DNA of 64,000 nt from Cycas panzhihuaensis (GCA_023213395.1 CM041465.1:129525741-129589740), one strand, 5' to 3'. Shown: positions 13,519 to 25,070, counted from the stretch's first letter. The notes: generated by a model not told the origin, from the sequence alone. Numbers and translations: made by a program.

Positions 13519-14262
13519 ATGAGGCTAATCTCATAAAATATTAAGGGCTTAAATGCTCCTTCTAAGTAGAGAGTCGTTAGAGATATGAGAGATATATTGG
13601 GAGGGGATGTTATGATGCTTCAAGAAACTAAGCTAGAGAAAGGAAAAGGGTTAGAGGTGAAAATTAAGGTTTGGAGGAACAAGGAGTTACTAGCGAGAGA
13701 AGGTTCTTAAGGCTTGGGAGGTATGGCAGTTCTCTAGAATCTAAGAGTTTAGAATGGGATATTTGTGGTATAGGAGGATCATTTTATGATGATTTGCTTC
13801 ACCTGTAGAAGGATGAACTCATAATGGTTAGCTACCAACTTTTATGCCCCAATAAGATAAAAGGAAGGAAGATCCTATAGGATAGGATTATGGAAGCTTA
13901 TAGAGACTAGAAGGGCTCCTTACTGGTAGTAGGGGACTTAAATTCAACCCTGACCCCAAGAGAAAAGAAAAGGGGGCAAGAGGGTTAGTCTAGAAGTATG
14001 ATGGATCTGGGAGAATTCCTGCAAAAAGAGGGTCTGATAGATGTCCCATTAGGTGGAGCCAAGTATACCCGATTGAATAGAAGATCAAAAGATAACCACA
14101 TCTAGATAAAGCTTGGCAGGGTGTTGATCAATTATGAATGGATAAGGATCCATCATGACATCAAATTAGAAGCTCTTCCAAAGGTGGCCTCTGACCATTC
14201 ACCATTGATGCTTGAGTTTCATACCGAGGGAAAACACCATGGGGCCCCCTTTAGGTTCAAAC
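13519..14262 (+). pseudogene. LINE-1 ORF2, endonuclease part, broken
   Basis: ORF2 begins at 13519 (M-R-L-I-S), in register with M-K-L-I-S-W-N-I-R-G of LINE-2. The APE-type endonuclease signature L-Q-E-T-K is clear near 13617. The Trp of the first motif is a TAA. Other motifs are readable only across frameshifts: an N-F-Y-A-P segment near 13830, a degraded G-D-x-N near 13940 and S-D-H-S-P near 14195. The domain is cut at 14262 by element H and continues at 15814. Confidence 0.8.
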
Positions 14263-14560
14263 TAAAAAGGTTTAATGTCACAAGGTCATTACATTAGTTG
14301 ATTATTTCTAACAAGGGTCTTAAGTGAACTTTAAATTAGATCACTTAAGTGAAATGCACTTTCATGTGCATTATATATAATTTCATTTCACCTAACTCTA
14401 ATGCTCCCTCTCTCAATATAAAAGTAAAAGCTTAATAAAGGAGGCACATTCTTACCTCCCCATTTTATGAGAACTACTTTCTTTCTCTCAAGTCTCTCTT
14501 GCTCTCATGTTTGCCTTTGTGTTTAATATAAGGAGATGAAGGATAGATCAACTCTTTTCA
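14263..14560 (+). repeat. 5' LTR of element H
   Basis: It pairs with 15515-15808. A TRIM-size LTR of about 300 bp, followed after two bases by a near-perfect tRNA-iMet-type primer-binding site at 14563-14576. Confidence 0.93.
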
Positions 14561-14784
14561 TGTGGTATCAGAGTGGCTAGGGTTCAAAATCAGTCATGTC
14601 TACCATGGTAGCGCACTTGGACATATGTGAAGGTGTTGGAGGTGACACCGAGAAATGTCGTGATGGACATGCATGGTATGTAGGTATAGTTGACTCCTCA
14701 TAATGGGGGAGTGTTGGAGTACGTGACACTAACTATCATGAGGAAGTCCTCTTCCTAAATCACCTCGGGGCTTTTGATGTAACG

Positions 14785-15045
14785 ATGGCCCATGACAAGT
14801 GGTTGAATACATTAAATGCCACCCAAATAAGTTCTACTAGCTTACATGTAGATAATCAATCTATAATCCAAATAGCTAAAAATCCTATATTTCATAATTG
14901 TACTAAGCATATAAGTATAAAAGTCCATAGGATTATAGAACTAGTTTATGATGGCCTAATTCAATTGGAGTATTGCCCCACAGCAGATCAAGTGGTTGAT
15001 ATCTTCACTAAACCATTGAAGAGGGTGAAGTTTAAAAAGTTCTGA
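14785..15045 (+). pseudogene. Copia RNase H C-terminal fragment inside element H
   Basis: The 86-residue open frame carries the end of a copia RNase H: L-H-V-D-N-Q-S-I-I-Q-I-A-K-N-P (from about residue 20), then T-K-H-I-S-I-K-V-H and the terminal Q-V-V-D-I-F-T-K-P-L block. The N-terminal two thirds of RNase H and all upstream pol are absent. The ATG at 14785 is probably fortuitous. The frame is open although the surroundings are full of stops, so H may be younger than LINE-1 or the fragment has been spared by chance. Confidence 0.85.
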
Positions 15046-15514
15046 AAGCAACTAGGCCTTAGGGCCTCCATCTCTGATTGATTAAAGGGGATGACAATAG
15101 GACCATCATACTCTATCTCATTCATGAAAATGCCTTATGGGCACAGAAGGACAAGAGTAAGTCTCTACTCTATTCCATTCGTGAAAATCCCTCGTGGGCG
15201 TAAAAGGATAAGAGTTGTATCATTTTGGAAAATTAGAATTTATGAAAACCTAAAAGGGCATGGGGGATGACCAAATGGTATATGGAGACTCAGTAAATTT
15301 CAACTACAAAATTCATTGTATTGATTGGTTATCTGGCTTCATTTAAAGAGCCACCTAAGTCAGGTTAGTATGTTAGAAAATCTATGGGTTTTCTTCCCCA
15401 TGAGGGTTTCCCACAAAAGTGTCATAGTAGTTTGCTTTGTAAGAGGCTCAAATAAAAATATCATAGGATAGAATAAAATAACATGAAATGATCTTCTACC
15501 ATTAAGGGGGAGAT

Positions 15515-15808
15515 TGAAAAGGATTAATGTCACAAGGTTATTACACTAGTTGATTATTTATAAAAAGGGTCTTAAGTGAATTTTAAATTAGACCACTTAA
15601 GTGAAATACACTTTCATGTGCATTATGTGTAATTTCATTTTACCTAACTCTAATGCTCCCTCAATATAAAAGTAAAAGCTTAATGGAGGAGGCTCATTCT
15701 TACCTCCCCATTTTGTGAGAGCTACTTTCTTTCTCTGAAGTTTCTCTTGCTCCCATGTTTAGCTTTGTGTTTAGTGGATAAAGATAAAGTATAGATCCAC
15801 TCTTTTCA
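15515..15808 (+). repeat. 3' LTR of element H
   Basis: Preceded by AAGGGGGAGAT at 15504-15514 and followed by the CAAAC target duplication. It differs from the 5' LTR by scattered substitutions and a short deletion in the CTCTCTCAATA stretch. Confidence 0.93.
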
Positions 15809-15813
15809 CAAAC

Positions 15814-18446
15814 TTATGTGGACAAAACACCTAAACCTCAAGAACCAAGTTGAGGAATGGTGGAGTATCCCAGTGGAGGGGCATGTTATGTTTAAGTTCT
15901 CAAAGAAGCTAAATTATGTGAGAATGTAAATCAAAGCCTAAAACAAAGAAGTCTTTGACAATATTTTTGATGTAAAAAGCTAGCTTTTAGGAGAGCTAAG
16001 AGAGATTAAGGCAAGAATTTAGGAGGAAGGTAGATCCCTCACTCTGGACCACTTGCAGCAAACGGCTATCAGGAACCTGGAGGAAATATTGGCCAAGGAG
16101 GAAATCCATTAGAAGTGGAAGTTGAGGGCCCTCTAGTTGATAGAGGGGGATAGAAACACAAAATTCTTCCATATGACAACCCTCAAACATAGATCTTGTA
16201 ACAAAATAAACAAATTGATGAGCAATAGGGGAGTTGTTCAAGAGATGGAAGAGGGTATTAAAGTCATTGTGGTGCACTACTTTAAGAACTTATTTGAATA
16301 ACCTAACTGTCAGGAGGCAGACTTAAGAAGGGAGCTAATAGGATATATCCCTAAGTTGATTAAGGAAGATCAAAACAGGTGGTTGAAGGAACCTTTCACT
16401 ATGGAGAAGGTGGAGAAGACCCTCTTTAATATGGGGTAGGACAAAGCCCCTATTGCAGATAGTTTTCCTTTGAGTTTTTACTAAGAATTTTGGGACATAA
16501 TCAAGGAAGATCTAAAACTAGCCTTGGATGAATTTTATAATAAGAAAACAATCTTAAAGGAGTGGCATGCCACTTTCCTAGTGCTGATCCCAAAGAAAGA
16601 AAGAGCAAAAGCCATGGAGGAGTTCAGATCGATAAGCCTCTGTAATGTCAAATACAAAATCTTAGCTAAGACTCTAGCCAATATATTAAAGGAGTGCCTA
16701 TTGTTGATTATTTCCCCAAATCAGGACAGATTCATGAAGGGTAGACAAATTTTGGATGGCATTACATTAGTCCAAAAAATAATCCATGCAATCCACCACA
16801 AAAGAGAAGCTGGTATGCTTGTAAACATTGATATGTCCAAAGCCTACGATAGAGTAGCATGGGATTGCCTAATGGATTATCTTCAGGCGTTTGGGTTTAA
16901 CGAGATATGGAGGGAATGGATGATAATTTGTATCTCCAAACCACAATTTTCTATTTTGATAAATGGCATCTCGACTCCTTTCTTTCCTAGTTTCAGAGGG
17001 TTGAGGCAAGGGGACCCTTTGTCCCCCTACCTCTTTATCATTATGGTAGAAATTTTAGGGAGAGTTATTGAGGAGGCCAAGAGGAAAGGGTAGGTTATTA
17101 GACTAAATCCTACATCTAATGTAAATAATATTGTCCATCACCAATTTGTTGATGACAACATTCTCTTAGGAAAGGTGGCCATGGGGGAAGCCAAAGCCTT
17201 TAAGATTAGACTCCAAGCCTTTGAGAGAGCCATAAATCAAAGAATAAACCTAGAAAAAAGCTCTGTCTTCTTTATAAATATCCATGAGAGACTACAAAGA
17301 AAGATAAGTAGGGTGTTAGGGATGCTAATAAGATCTCTATCATCTACCTATCTAGGAATGCCTATGTTCATTGGGAATATGAGAAAGGACCTCTGGAATC
17401 CCATTGTAGATAGGATGCAAAGGAAACTAGCCAGTTGGAAAGGAACCCTTCTCAGCCAAGCTGGTAAGATTTAGTTGGTGTCAGCTTCTCTACAGAGTAT
17501 CTTGATGTATATGATGTATATTTTCAAGATCCTAAGTAGGGCTATATCAATCTTAAAAGGTATACAAAAGAGATTTTTGTGGTCCAGAACTAAAGAAAAT
17601 GATAGAATCCACCTAGTTGCATGGGACAAAGTTTATATGCCTAGATGGGTTGGGGGGCTTAATATCAAAAGATTTGCCTCTTTTAATAGAGCCTTGGTGG
17701 CCAAGTTGGGTTGGAGATTGACGAAGGAGGAAGGAGGATAGTGGGGCAAGATCATTTCTAAAAAATATTTGGGAGGAAAGCATTTTTTGAAAGATAAGGC
17801 AGGGGAGGTATACGAATCGCTAATATGGAGGAGTTTAGTCCACTCGAGACCTATCTTGGCCTCAAGCATGAGATGGAACGTAGGGAATAGGGAAAGCATA
17901 AAGTTCTGGGAGGATAAATGGTGTGGTAATTATCAATTAAAAGATAGCCTAAGCATCAGTCCCATACAAGCCGTCTATGAAGACATATATGATCCTAAGG
18001 TCAAGAATTATTAAGAGGGACAAGGTAGAGATAAAGCCTAGAGATCTTTCAAGGAGTTGTAAGGGATCTAGGAATGGGGGGAGAATATTCGAACCTTAAA
18101 AAGAGAGCTTGATCAACACTACATTCCAAAAAGGCCTAAAGCATATGTGGTCATATGGGCTAACTCTCCCTTAGGGGAGTATATTGTGAAGGATGGATAC
18201 CAAGCCATATGTACAGAGGAGAGGATTGAAAAGGATCCTTTTCTAGTAGGGGTGTGCAAGCTGGGTTTAATACCTAAGGTGGTAGTCTTTTGGTGGTTAT
18301 GCCTGAAAAAAAAGATCTTGACAGTTGACAACCTCCACATGCATGGTATTGCCATGCTAAATAGATGTGTGATGTGCAAGAAGGACGAGGAGATGATTAA
18401 TCATAACAACATTCATTGTCCTTTTGCTAAAAGAGTCTAGGATGGT
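15814..18446 (+). pseudogene. LINE-1 ORF2, reverse transcriptase part, broken
   Basis: It starts with the endonuclease-RT linker (N-Q-V-E-E-W-W near 15850), exactly where element H interrupted it. From 16524 to 18440 the coding frame is continuous apart from in-frame stops (for example 17091-17093, 17472-17474, 17739-17741, 18438-18440, all TAG). RT motifs include F-L-V-L-I-P-K-K, F-R-S-I-S-L-C-N-V-x-Y-K, D-M-S-K-A-Y-D-R-V and G-L-R-Q-G-D-P-L-S-P-Y. The catalytic F-V-D-D is intact at 17145-17156. The C-terminal zinc-like C-V-M-C-x7-H-x4-C is present near 18370-18415. The frame ends at V-W-D-G where insert M begins. Confidence 0.9.
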
Positions 18447-21015
18447 GAAACACTGCCCATGGGGTGATTCCTACGCTTAGTAAGAAATGGGTTGAGCCAA
18501 ATGACAAGGACTCACCTCGCAAGGCATCCATGTGTCGGAGCGCAGATTCAAGACCTGCAGAGGTGCCTAGTTGATTCTAGGTAGTCACACAAGGCGAGGC
18601 CTTCCTACCCCTCAGATGGCCAGGAAGAGGGAGAAAGGGCCTAACAGGTTGTGTCTTCTCAAGTAAGTGAGAAGGCAACAAGTGAGTGAGAGGTGCATGT
18701 AAAGTGGTGTCTAGGTGTAGGCTGGTCAAGAGAGTAAGGCACGGATAGCTCTAGCTTGAAAGGAACTATCTAAGTGTAGTAGATTAACCACTAAATAAAG
18801 GATACGTAAAGTATGAGTATGCATTCTTTTTTTCTTTTCAGTTTCCTAAGTGTTGCTTAACATGCATGCATATGTATAAAGAACAACGCTAAAAGGAAAG
18901 GATGAAAAGAGGAAAGGAGTACCTGGACTGGTGTCTAAACGGAGCGCTACGTGTCTCTTCGCTTCTCGTGCCTTCTTACTCCACTTGCTGCACACGTGGG
19001 ACCACTCGGCGATGGTTACCGTGAGTAACCAAAGCAGGGCTAGCTTACCTCCCCTTAGTATGCAAAAGTAAAGCAAGATGGCAAATGAAGGAAAATAACG
19101 GAAAAACAACAAATATGAAACTAACCTACAAGTGGGCTCGTTTCATACGCAACACTACAAGCGCAACATCCAATCTAGTAAACAAATAGGTTTCTCCCTC
19201 TCGGAAGAGGGGCCACAAAATAGATCTAATATATGTACCTAAACTTAGAAAGGGCATAATCAACTTAAATCAAGCATGTACATATTATTCAATGAAAAAA
19301 TAAATCCAACAAGATCTCTGTAAACAATCATTCCAACTAACACCCAAAACAAGAGAGTAGCCTCAAAATGGCTAACTCACCCATGAAAGGTCTCCACTTG
19401 GTCTCCAGAAAGGAAAATGAACTCACAACAATAACATAGGGTAGCAAACAACCAGAAAGAAAAGTAACGGGAAGGTATGCAAGCGCACCCAGAGAACGAG
19501 ATGCTATGGGCAGCAAATCGTCCAAGTGGATGGGCTGCAAGTTATGAACTGGCAAGAAGCGGTTTTGGGGCTTATGCGGTGCCTAAAACCAACAAACAAA
19601 AATCTGAAACCAGCATGGCAATGGGCTGCCAATGCTAGTTTAGTTTTGGAAGGAGGCTTCTAGATTCCCTAACCTGACTTCTAGGGAGGCAAAAAAGGCA
19701 AGGGGAAAGAGAATAAGGGACTGGACCCTTGGGGAGAAGGACAGCAAGGGGGATTGACCCCGCCTTCCTCCCTCTAATTCTCTTTATGTTACCCCCCTGC
19801 AATAGCCACCTAAAAGTAGGCTTACAGGAATGATGGGGGAAGCACTATGGTGCAAAAAGCAAGAAAACTAGTGCTAAATGGGTATAGCATCAAAAAGCAC
19901 ATAAACTAGGAACTTACTCACAAAAAATGCAAGAAAATAACATACATTTCAAGGCAAACAAAGGAAAGTACCTTGTTGTGAAGAATAGGAATGTGTATTT
20001 ACTGGAAAACAGCAGAAAAACCCTGCACTTAGCAAGGTTTGATGGCAAGTTTGGAGGAGGAGACCAATATGAGAGAAATCCTGGTGATTTGGGGCCCTTT
20101 GGGGCTTGTTCCTTGGAAGACCTTGAGAAGTGTCCTTCTTGTAACTTTGTAGACCTGTAAAAAGATGTTTGAGCTTACTGTTCCTGAGCATGAGAGACAG
20201 TAATAGTCTTTGGTGAAAAGCGGCAGCTAAAAGTCTTGGTTTGGCAATAGTTTCTATGAAAGATTTTGTAGAGTTGCATGTAAAAATAAGCTAGGAAGAT
20301 TGGAAAATGAAGAAGTCTTTTGGTTTTATCCCTTACTCACTGTAAGTGAACATTGGGGATCTCAGGGCAATTCAAACGTGTGGGTGCCACGTGGCAGTTC
20401 CGTGAAAAAAGTGGGAACTATAGCGCAATTTTAAAAAACTTTTTTAAACAGTCGTACCGCGGTAAACTTCGTGGTACCACGGCAAAGATCGTGGTACCAC
20501 TAAGTTTACAATGGTATGAGCCTAAAAATAAAATTAAGGCTAAAACAGGGGTTTGGAGCTAAATGAGGAGCAAATCAAGGCTGGAAACAGCTGGGAGGGA
20601 GTACCTAGGTGGCTAATAAGTGGCCAGGGAGGAGAACCGGGTCTCAACCAAGGATTCGATCATACTTGGAAGAAACCAAAACATGAACAGGGCATTGTCA
20701 AAAGATGAAACACGACTGGCTAAGGCATCCCGAGGGGTCGTGGAGATGATGTGGGTGGCTGTGTGCCATATGGGGTGTAGCATTTACTACAGAATGCCCC
20801 CAATGTGGGTCGTCATAGGCTGAAAGGCGTGCAGTAAGCACATGCAGAGTGATCAAGCAAGAAGACAATGTAAGCATACAAATGGCAAGCAAGTCTGCGT
20901 CAAGCAGTATACAGTAAATAACCTCGATCAAGCAAGGGCAGAGAGAAGCAAGAACATATACCTGAGCTTACCTAAGTCGATGCATCTCAAGTCCATTCTC
21001 AGTAGCCAGGAAATA
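18447..21015. mobile_element. Insert M: unidentified 2.57-kb insertion in LINE-1
   Basis: The LINE-1 ORF2 frame stops at GATGGT (18441-18446) and resumes in register after a second GATGGT (21016-21021). What lies between is therefore an insertion with a 5-6 bp target duplication. It is visibly more GC-rich than its neighbours. I found no LTR pair, terminal inverted repeat, poly(A) tail, transposase, gag or pol. Short open frames on both strands (for example 19927-20160 plus and 19337-19555 minus) match no family I recognise. Several CTTACC/GTAAG-like sites on the minus strand could be splice-site remnants of a captured gene fragment, but this is speculative. Confidence 0.6.
20450..20509. repeat. 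Three 20-bp units with GTGGTACCAC palindromes
   Basis: Three consecutive 20-bp units each contain a GTACC palindromic core: CGTACCGCGG, then GTGGTACCAC at 20471-20480 and GTGGTACCAC at 20491-20500. The middle unit extends to the 12-bp palindrome CGTGGTACCACG (20470-20481). No function is known to me. Confidence 0.75.
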
Positions 21016-21021
21016 GATGGT

Positions 21022-21870
21022 ATTTAGTCCCAACTAGGGATATCGTGGGTGAGCTCAAGGACCCTTGAAGATCAGTGGAGGATATGGAAATCTCCCTTTA
21101 GGTGTAAGACTTTGGGATCTCTCTAGAAAATGATCTCGCCAATGGTGGTATGGAACATTTAGAAAGAGCAAAATAAAAGATTATTTTAAGGGAAGGAATT
21201 AGATGAGGTTAGGCTTTATGAGATGATACATTCAGTGATAGCAGAATTGATCAGAGCTTGGGATGAGAAAAGTATTTTGGTAAGGGAAGGCAGTATCATG
21301 GATAGATGGAGAATAAGAAGACCTAATATAATTAGGGTTAAAAGAATAGAATGCTCTTGGTGCCTGCCTATAGACAATTGGGTTAAAATAAATTTTGATG
21401 GGACATCTAAAGGCAACCCTGGTGAGGTAGGTAGGGGAGGGTTATGCAAATACCCAAATGGTAGAGTGAGGTGGGCCTTTGTGGAATATTATGGTAATTA
21501 GACAAACAATAGGGCCAAATTGAAGGCCATGCATAAAGTAATCCTTGTGGCTAAAGAGGATGACTACGACAAGGTGGTGATCCAAGGAGACTCACTAAAT
21601 GTGATCAGGATTCTCAGAGGGGATACTGAAGCAGACTAGCATAACACAGATATGGTGAGGGACACTCAAGAGGCTTTGAGGTCTAAAGTGGGATCTCAAA
21701 TTTACCATACATATAGAGAGGGTAATGCAGTAGTTGACTAGCTCACCAATTGGACGGTCTCAAATAAGAGCAACAGGGTCTAAAAAGAAAACTTCCTAGA
21801 GGAGCTTCTGAGTCTAGTTAGTATGGAAGTGATAGCCCAAGGAGGGGCAAGCTAGTTATTGGATTAGTTA
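21022..21870 (+). pseudogene. LINE-1 ORF2, C-terminal RNase H part, broken
   Basis: The frame continues from the insert M junction through a Trp-rich linker (L-E-D-Q-W-R-I-W-K-S-P near 21060). It then enters the RNase H domain: W-V-K-I-N-F-D-G-T-S-K-G-N-P at 21379-21420 holds the first catalytic Asp, and V-I-Q-G-D-S near 21580 the third. The Glu-bearing N-N-R-A-K segment near 21505 has Lys where LINE-2 has A-E. Many TAG codons occur. A C-terminal RNase H of this kind is typical of plant L1 lineages. Confidence 0.8.
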
Positions 21871-22016
21871 TGGATTATATGGTTAAGGTGATTAGGATGT
21901 TCTAAGTCTAGCTAGACCATGGGCTTGTCATGGCATCCTGCTATAGCCGAGAGCCAGATCTTGTAAAAGGTTTGGGGACCTTTTCAAATCCCTTCAATTT
22001 TTACCAAATCAAAAAA

Positions 22017-22032
22017 TAAGAGTATTTAAAAA
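22017..22032 (+). repeat. Right target-site duplication of LINE-1
   Basis: TAAGAGTATTTAAAAA pairs with 11697-11712 and follows the short A-rich tail of the LINE. Confidence 0.7.
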
Positions 22033-24736
22033 GAGGTCCTACCTCTTTCTAATATGGGACAATGATATAACTATCATCAACTACAATAGCCAAAAATACA
22101 TGATAAATGACTCTATGGCCTTATAAGGATACTATAGCCTCAAATTACCTCTATGGTCTTATAAACATGCCTCTATGGGCTTAAACATGACACATTGGAC
22201 TTACAATGGCCACTATGGGCTCTCAATTACTTTTATGGGCTTAAATATATCTAATATAATGTTATAAATATGACCAAAAAATAGATATGACCCAATAATA
22301 ATAACTATGATTCTCTCTAAATGATAAATTTTAATAATTTTAATAAATATGGGTTCTCTAAAGCTTAACATGAACTTATATAATAAATTTTACATTTTAC
22401 CCCCATATTTGGGGTATATTATATCAATATAATATGCAATAAATGTAGTGGAACCTCTAAAAATACATAAATGGGCCTAGAAATGCTAAAAAATATGATT
22501 AAAAAGAAGTTTTAAAAGAAAATTTGACTCTAAGCTAAAATATTTACATCATATTAGCTCTAAATTATATCAAGTGACCTGTAAACTCAAGAGCTCTAAG
22601 TTATGAATCTAATGCAACTAACAGATCTGAAATCAGAGTCTATATAATCAAGATATAGTTAAAAGAGTGATAATGACTCCTTAAGGAGCTAAAAATAGGA
22701 GTGTGTCCCCTTTCACTAGCACGTTGAGGTCTCATGGGATTGTCATATGACCAGGGGCTAACATCAAGGGAGCTAATATGGATTTGAAAAAATGTGAAAT
22801 ATAATTTAATTTATTCTTAATAATGTAAAAATAATTAAATTTACCCTAATTTAATTTTATATTTGTGTGCCCACAAATCTCAAAAACTATTCAATCAAAT
22901 TAAATTTCATAAAAAAACTTTGTAATTTTTTTTACTTTCAAAGATCGATTCATCAAATAGGTTTTTCATACCAAAAACATTTGTTTGTCTACACATGATG
23001 AGGTGATTTCTGCATGCACCAAATCACATGCAATAGTAACGACGATGACTATACATTCATCAACCTCTTTGCTTCTAATACCTTCATTTTCTCTTATATG
23101 TGTTCTTGCCTTTATGTTCTAGTGGCTAAATTGTGCTCTACCCTGCTCTAGAGTTTGGTGGGCTATTACATCTTTGTAATCATGAAGGATATGCACGATG
23201 ATGTTTGCTTCTAGTCAAGGCATCTGCTACACTAATGATGTCCTGCCTTGATTATAGATAATGCCTCTTTATTTTAGGGATCTATAATAGTGGCACCTAC
23301 TCCATTCTACAAATTCTACAAACTCTTTTGGGGTATCCTCTAAACGTTCTTAGTGTCATATATTCCATGCTATGCAAGAGGCCAATTCATATATAACCCA
23401 CAACAAGTTCCATTGATGCATGTATAAGCAAGCGAAATTTATTCTATGGGAAAGAGTTTGGCTCTCCTCCTCTTCTATATGTTATCTCAATGCACACCAC
23501 ATTATGTGTAGGTTGGTTGTAGGGGTTGCCTCCATGTATATATATTCTTTCCATTCTCTTCTAATAGTTATCTCCTTTGGGACCGTCTCTTCATTGTCTT
23601 ATGGAACAACTTGCCACTATATGTACATATACATATTTTCCAAAGCCCTTACAAGGGTTATTTAACTTTTTTTTTTCTTATATAATAATTGGGATCCTCT
23701 TTAACTAAAGATACTTTTTTTTTTTTTTTTTCCATGTCTGTACTCCATATATATTTGCAGGGATTTTAATTTTTTTTTCTTTTTCCTTTTTTTCTATAAC
23801 CCCTACAACATATTAAAAAGAGGGCAAAAAAATAATAGACTCAAAGTACAAAAATAATTCTCAGGCCCATTAACAACAAAAAATATATCCCTTTGTTTTG
23901 TGCTCAATAGGGACTCCACATTGCATTTCTAAGGGTAGAATCTCATGCCTTAGTATACATTCAAAAAAGGGCCAAATACAACAGATTAAAACCCTTAAAT
24001 AATTTTTCAAATAATAGAAAAAAACTCTACAAGGTTTGTTAAAACAAGCAAATATTTTGATCAATAAACCTTTTGTTCATTATTTTTTAAAAAGATAATA
24101 AATTACTCAACTATAGACAATTTTTTTCCAAGAATATGGAGTTATTTCTAGCCCTAGACAGCTAAAAAATCTCTTTTAACTGTTGTTATACAATTTCTCT
24201 GCATTATGGCCACTAGCTTACAAGGAGATTACCATAGAAGCAACTAAGTTTAACTTGATTCTTCAACTTTAAAAACAAATTTTGTGGTCTCAACATAAAT
24301 TGCATGTATTATAATCTTGGGTACCCACAAGCATAAGATACTAGTCATAAAATACCTTCATTTAGTAGCTTCAAATAGTCTCAAAAAAATAATAATGAAT
24401 CAACTCTTTTGTAGCTTTTATATAGACCCTAAAATACTTAAAATATTGTGGTAAAATTCCTTTTAAAACTTCAAAAAATAACTCTAAATGTCTTTTGAAA
24501 ATAGCAATAGTAAAAACCCCAAAAATATATTAAAAACAATAGTAAAATAACCTTCAAAGATATTAATATTTTAGAAATTTTCATTCAAATAAAGTCCCTA
24601 AATTTGCATTTTTTATAGGTCAAAATATACACTAAAATAGGTTCCTAAAATAGCATAAATAAGGCTCTAAAATACTAAATGAATAAGCTTAAAAAACCTA
24701 TCCTCAAGGATTGAACCTTATGCTCCAATACTACTA
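22033..24736 (-). other. Leader and internal region of element G (non-coding)
   Basis: About 2.7 kb between LINE-1 and the 5' LTR of G. No Gag or pol frame is visible on the minus strand. At 22111-22245 the motif CTCTATGG(C/T/G)CTTA recurs five or six times at irregular spacing. At 22430-22790 the minus strand resembles the leader of copia L, including AGTTGCATT near 22617-22609 and TTAGCCCCTGGTCATAT at 22761-22745. Poly(T) runs (17 T at 23715-23731) lie at 23660-23790. The primer-binding site is at 24733-24722. Confidence 0.6.
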
Positions 24737-25070
24737 TGTTAGAAATAAGGTGTGAAGTTAATGGGGCCCCAACAATAAATAAGAAGTAGTAAGTGAAAGA
24801 ATAATGAAATGAAGCATCAAACAAATAAAGCATGTACAAATTAGATATAAAGTTAGTGGAAGAATGGCCAAACTTTAAATTATGTAAAGATTATGTACAT
24901 ACTTATAATATAACTTACCATATATATAAGAATCTTCAAAGTTAATTATTATGTGATACTACACATTTCTTTATGGCAGGTAACCCAAAGTGGCCTACGA
25001 TATAAAATATAACAATATATGAGAGTGTGTAAATGAGAATTAATCATGTAATTAGATATTACATCTAATA
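24737..25070 (-). repeat. 5' LTR of element G
   Basis: Pairs with 11075-11408. On the minus strand it ends TTTCTAACA and is followed by the degenerate primer-binding site TAGTATTGGAGC (24733-24722). Confidence 0.88.

Larger units (their letters stand above)
14263..15808 (+). mobile_element. Element H: 1.5-kb miniature copia derivative (TRIM-like)
   Basis: This is a complete short LTR element. The LTRs are 298 bp (14263-14560) and 294 bp (15515-15808) with TGAAAAG...CTTTTCA ends, the first G mutated on the left. The primer-binding site TGGTATCAGAGTGG is at 14563-14576 and the polypurine tract AAGGGGGAGAT at 15504-15514. Perfect 5-bp target duplications CAAAC lie at 14258-14262 and 15809-15813. 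The 954-bp interior has no gag, protease, integrase or RT; only the C-terminal end of a copia RNase H remains. It must have been mobilised in trans. It interrupts LINE-1 ORF2 between the endonuclease and RT. Confidence 0.93.
11713..22016 (+). mobile_element. LINE-1: plant L1-type LINE, interrupted by H and M
   Basis: A non-LTR retrotransposon on the plus strand contains a 5' UTR (11713-12196), ORF1 with a DUF4283-type domain and CCHC knuckle, and ORF2 with endonuclease, reverse transcriptase and RNase H. It ends in a short A-rich tail (CAAAAAA at 22011-22017). Once the 1.55-kb element H and the 2.57-kb insert M are subtracted, about 6.2 kb remains, close to LINE-2 at 36531-42798, which is homologous along its length. 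It lies opposite in direction to its host G. It is much more decayed than LINE-2, with many TAG codons. Confidence 0.85.
11075..25070 (-). mobile_element. Element G: LTR retrotransposon without recognisable coding capacity
   Basis: Two 334-bp LTRs (11075-11408 and 24737-25070) bound this insertion in the integrase of element A; integrase coding picks up again on the right (L-P-P-M-F-type motif from 25110). The minus orientation follows from a primer-binding site TAGTATTGGAGC (24733-24722, 9 of 12) and a polypurine tract ATAGGGAGGAA (11419-11409). Without LINE-1 the internal part is only about 3.0 kb and shows no gag or pol, so it resembles a large retrotransposon derivative. The leader resembles that of copia element L. 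Expected target duplications are not clean (AATGG left, AAAAG right), and about 20 bp of element A seem to be missing at the right junction. Confidence 0.8.

Noticed and set aside
18846-19112. Hydrophobic open frame on the minus strand in insert M as a membrane protein
   Set aside because: No conserved motif, no supporting context, and length is within chance for this GC content.
22111-22245. Possible CRISPR-like array
   Set aside because: Repeats are short, degenerate and unevenly spaced in plant retrotransposon DNA.
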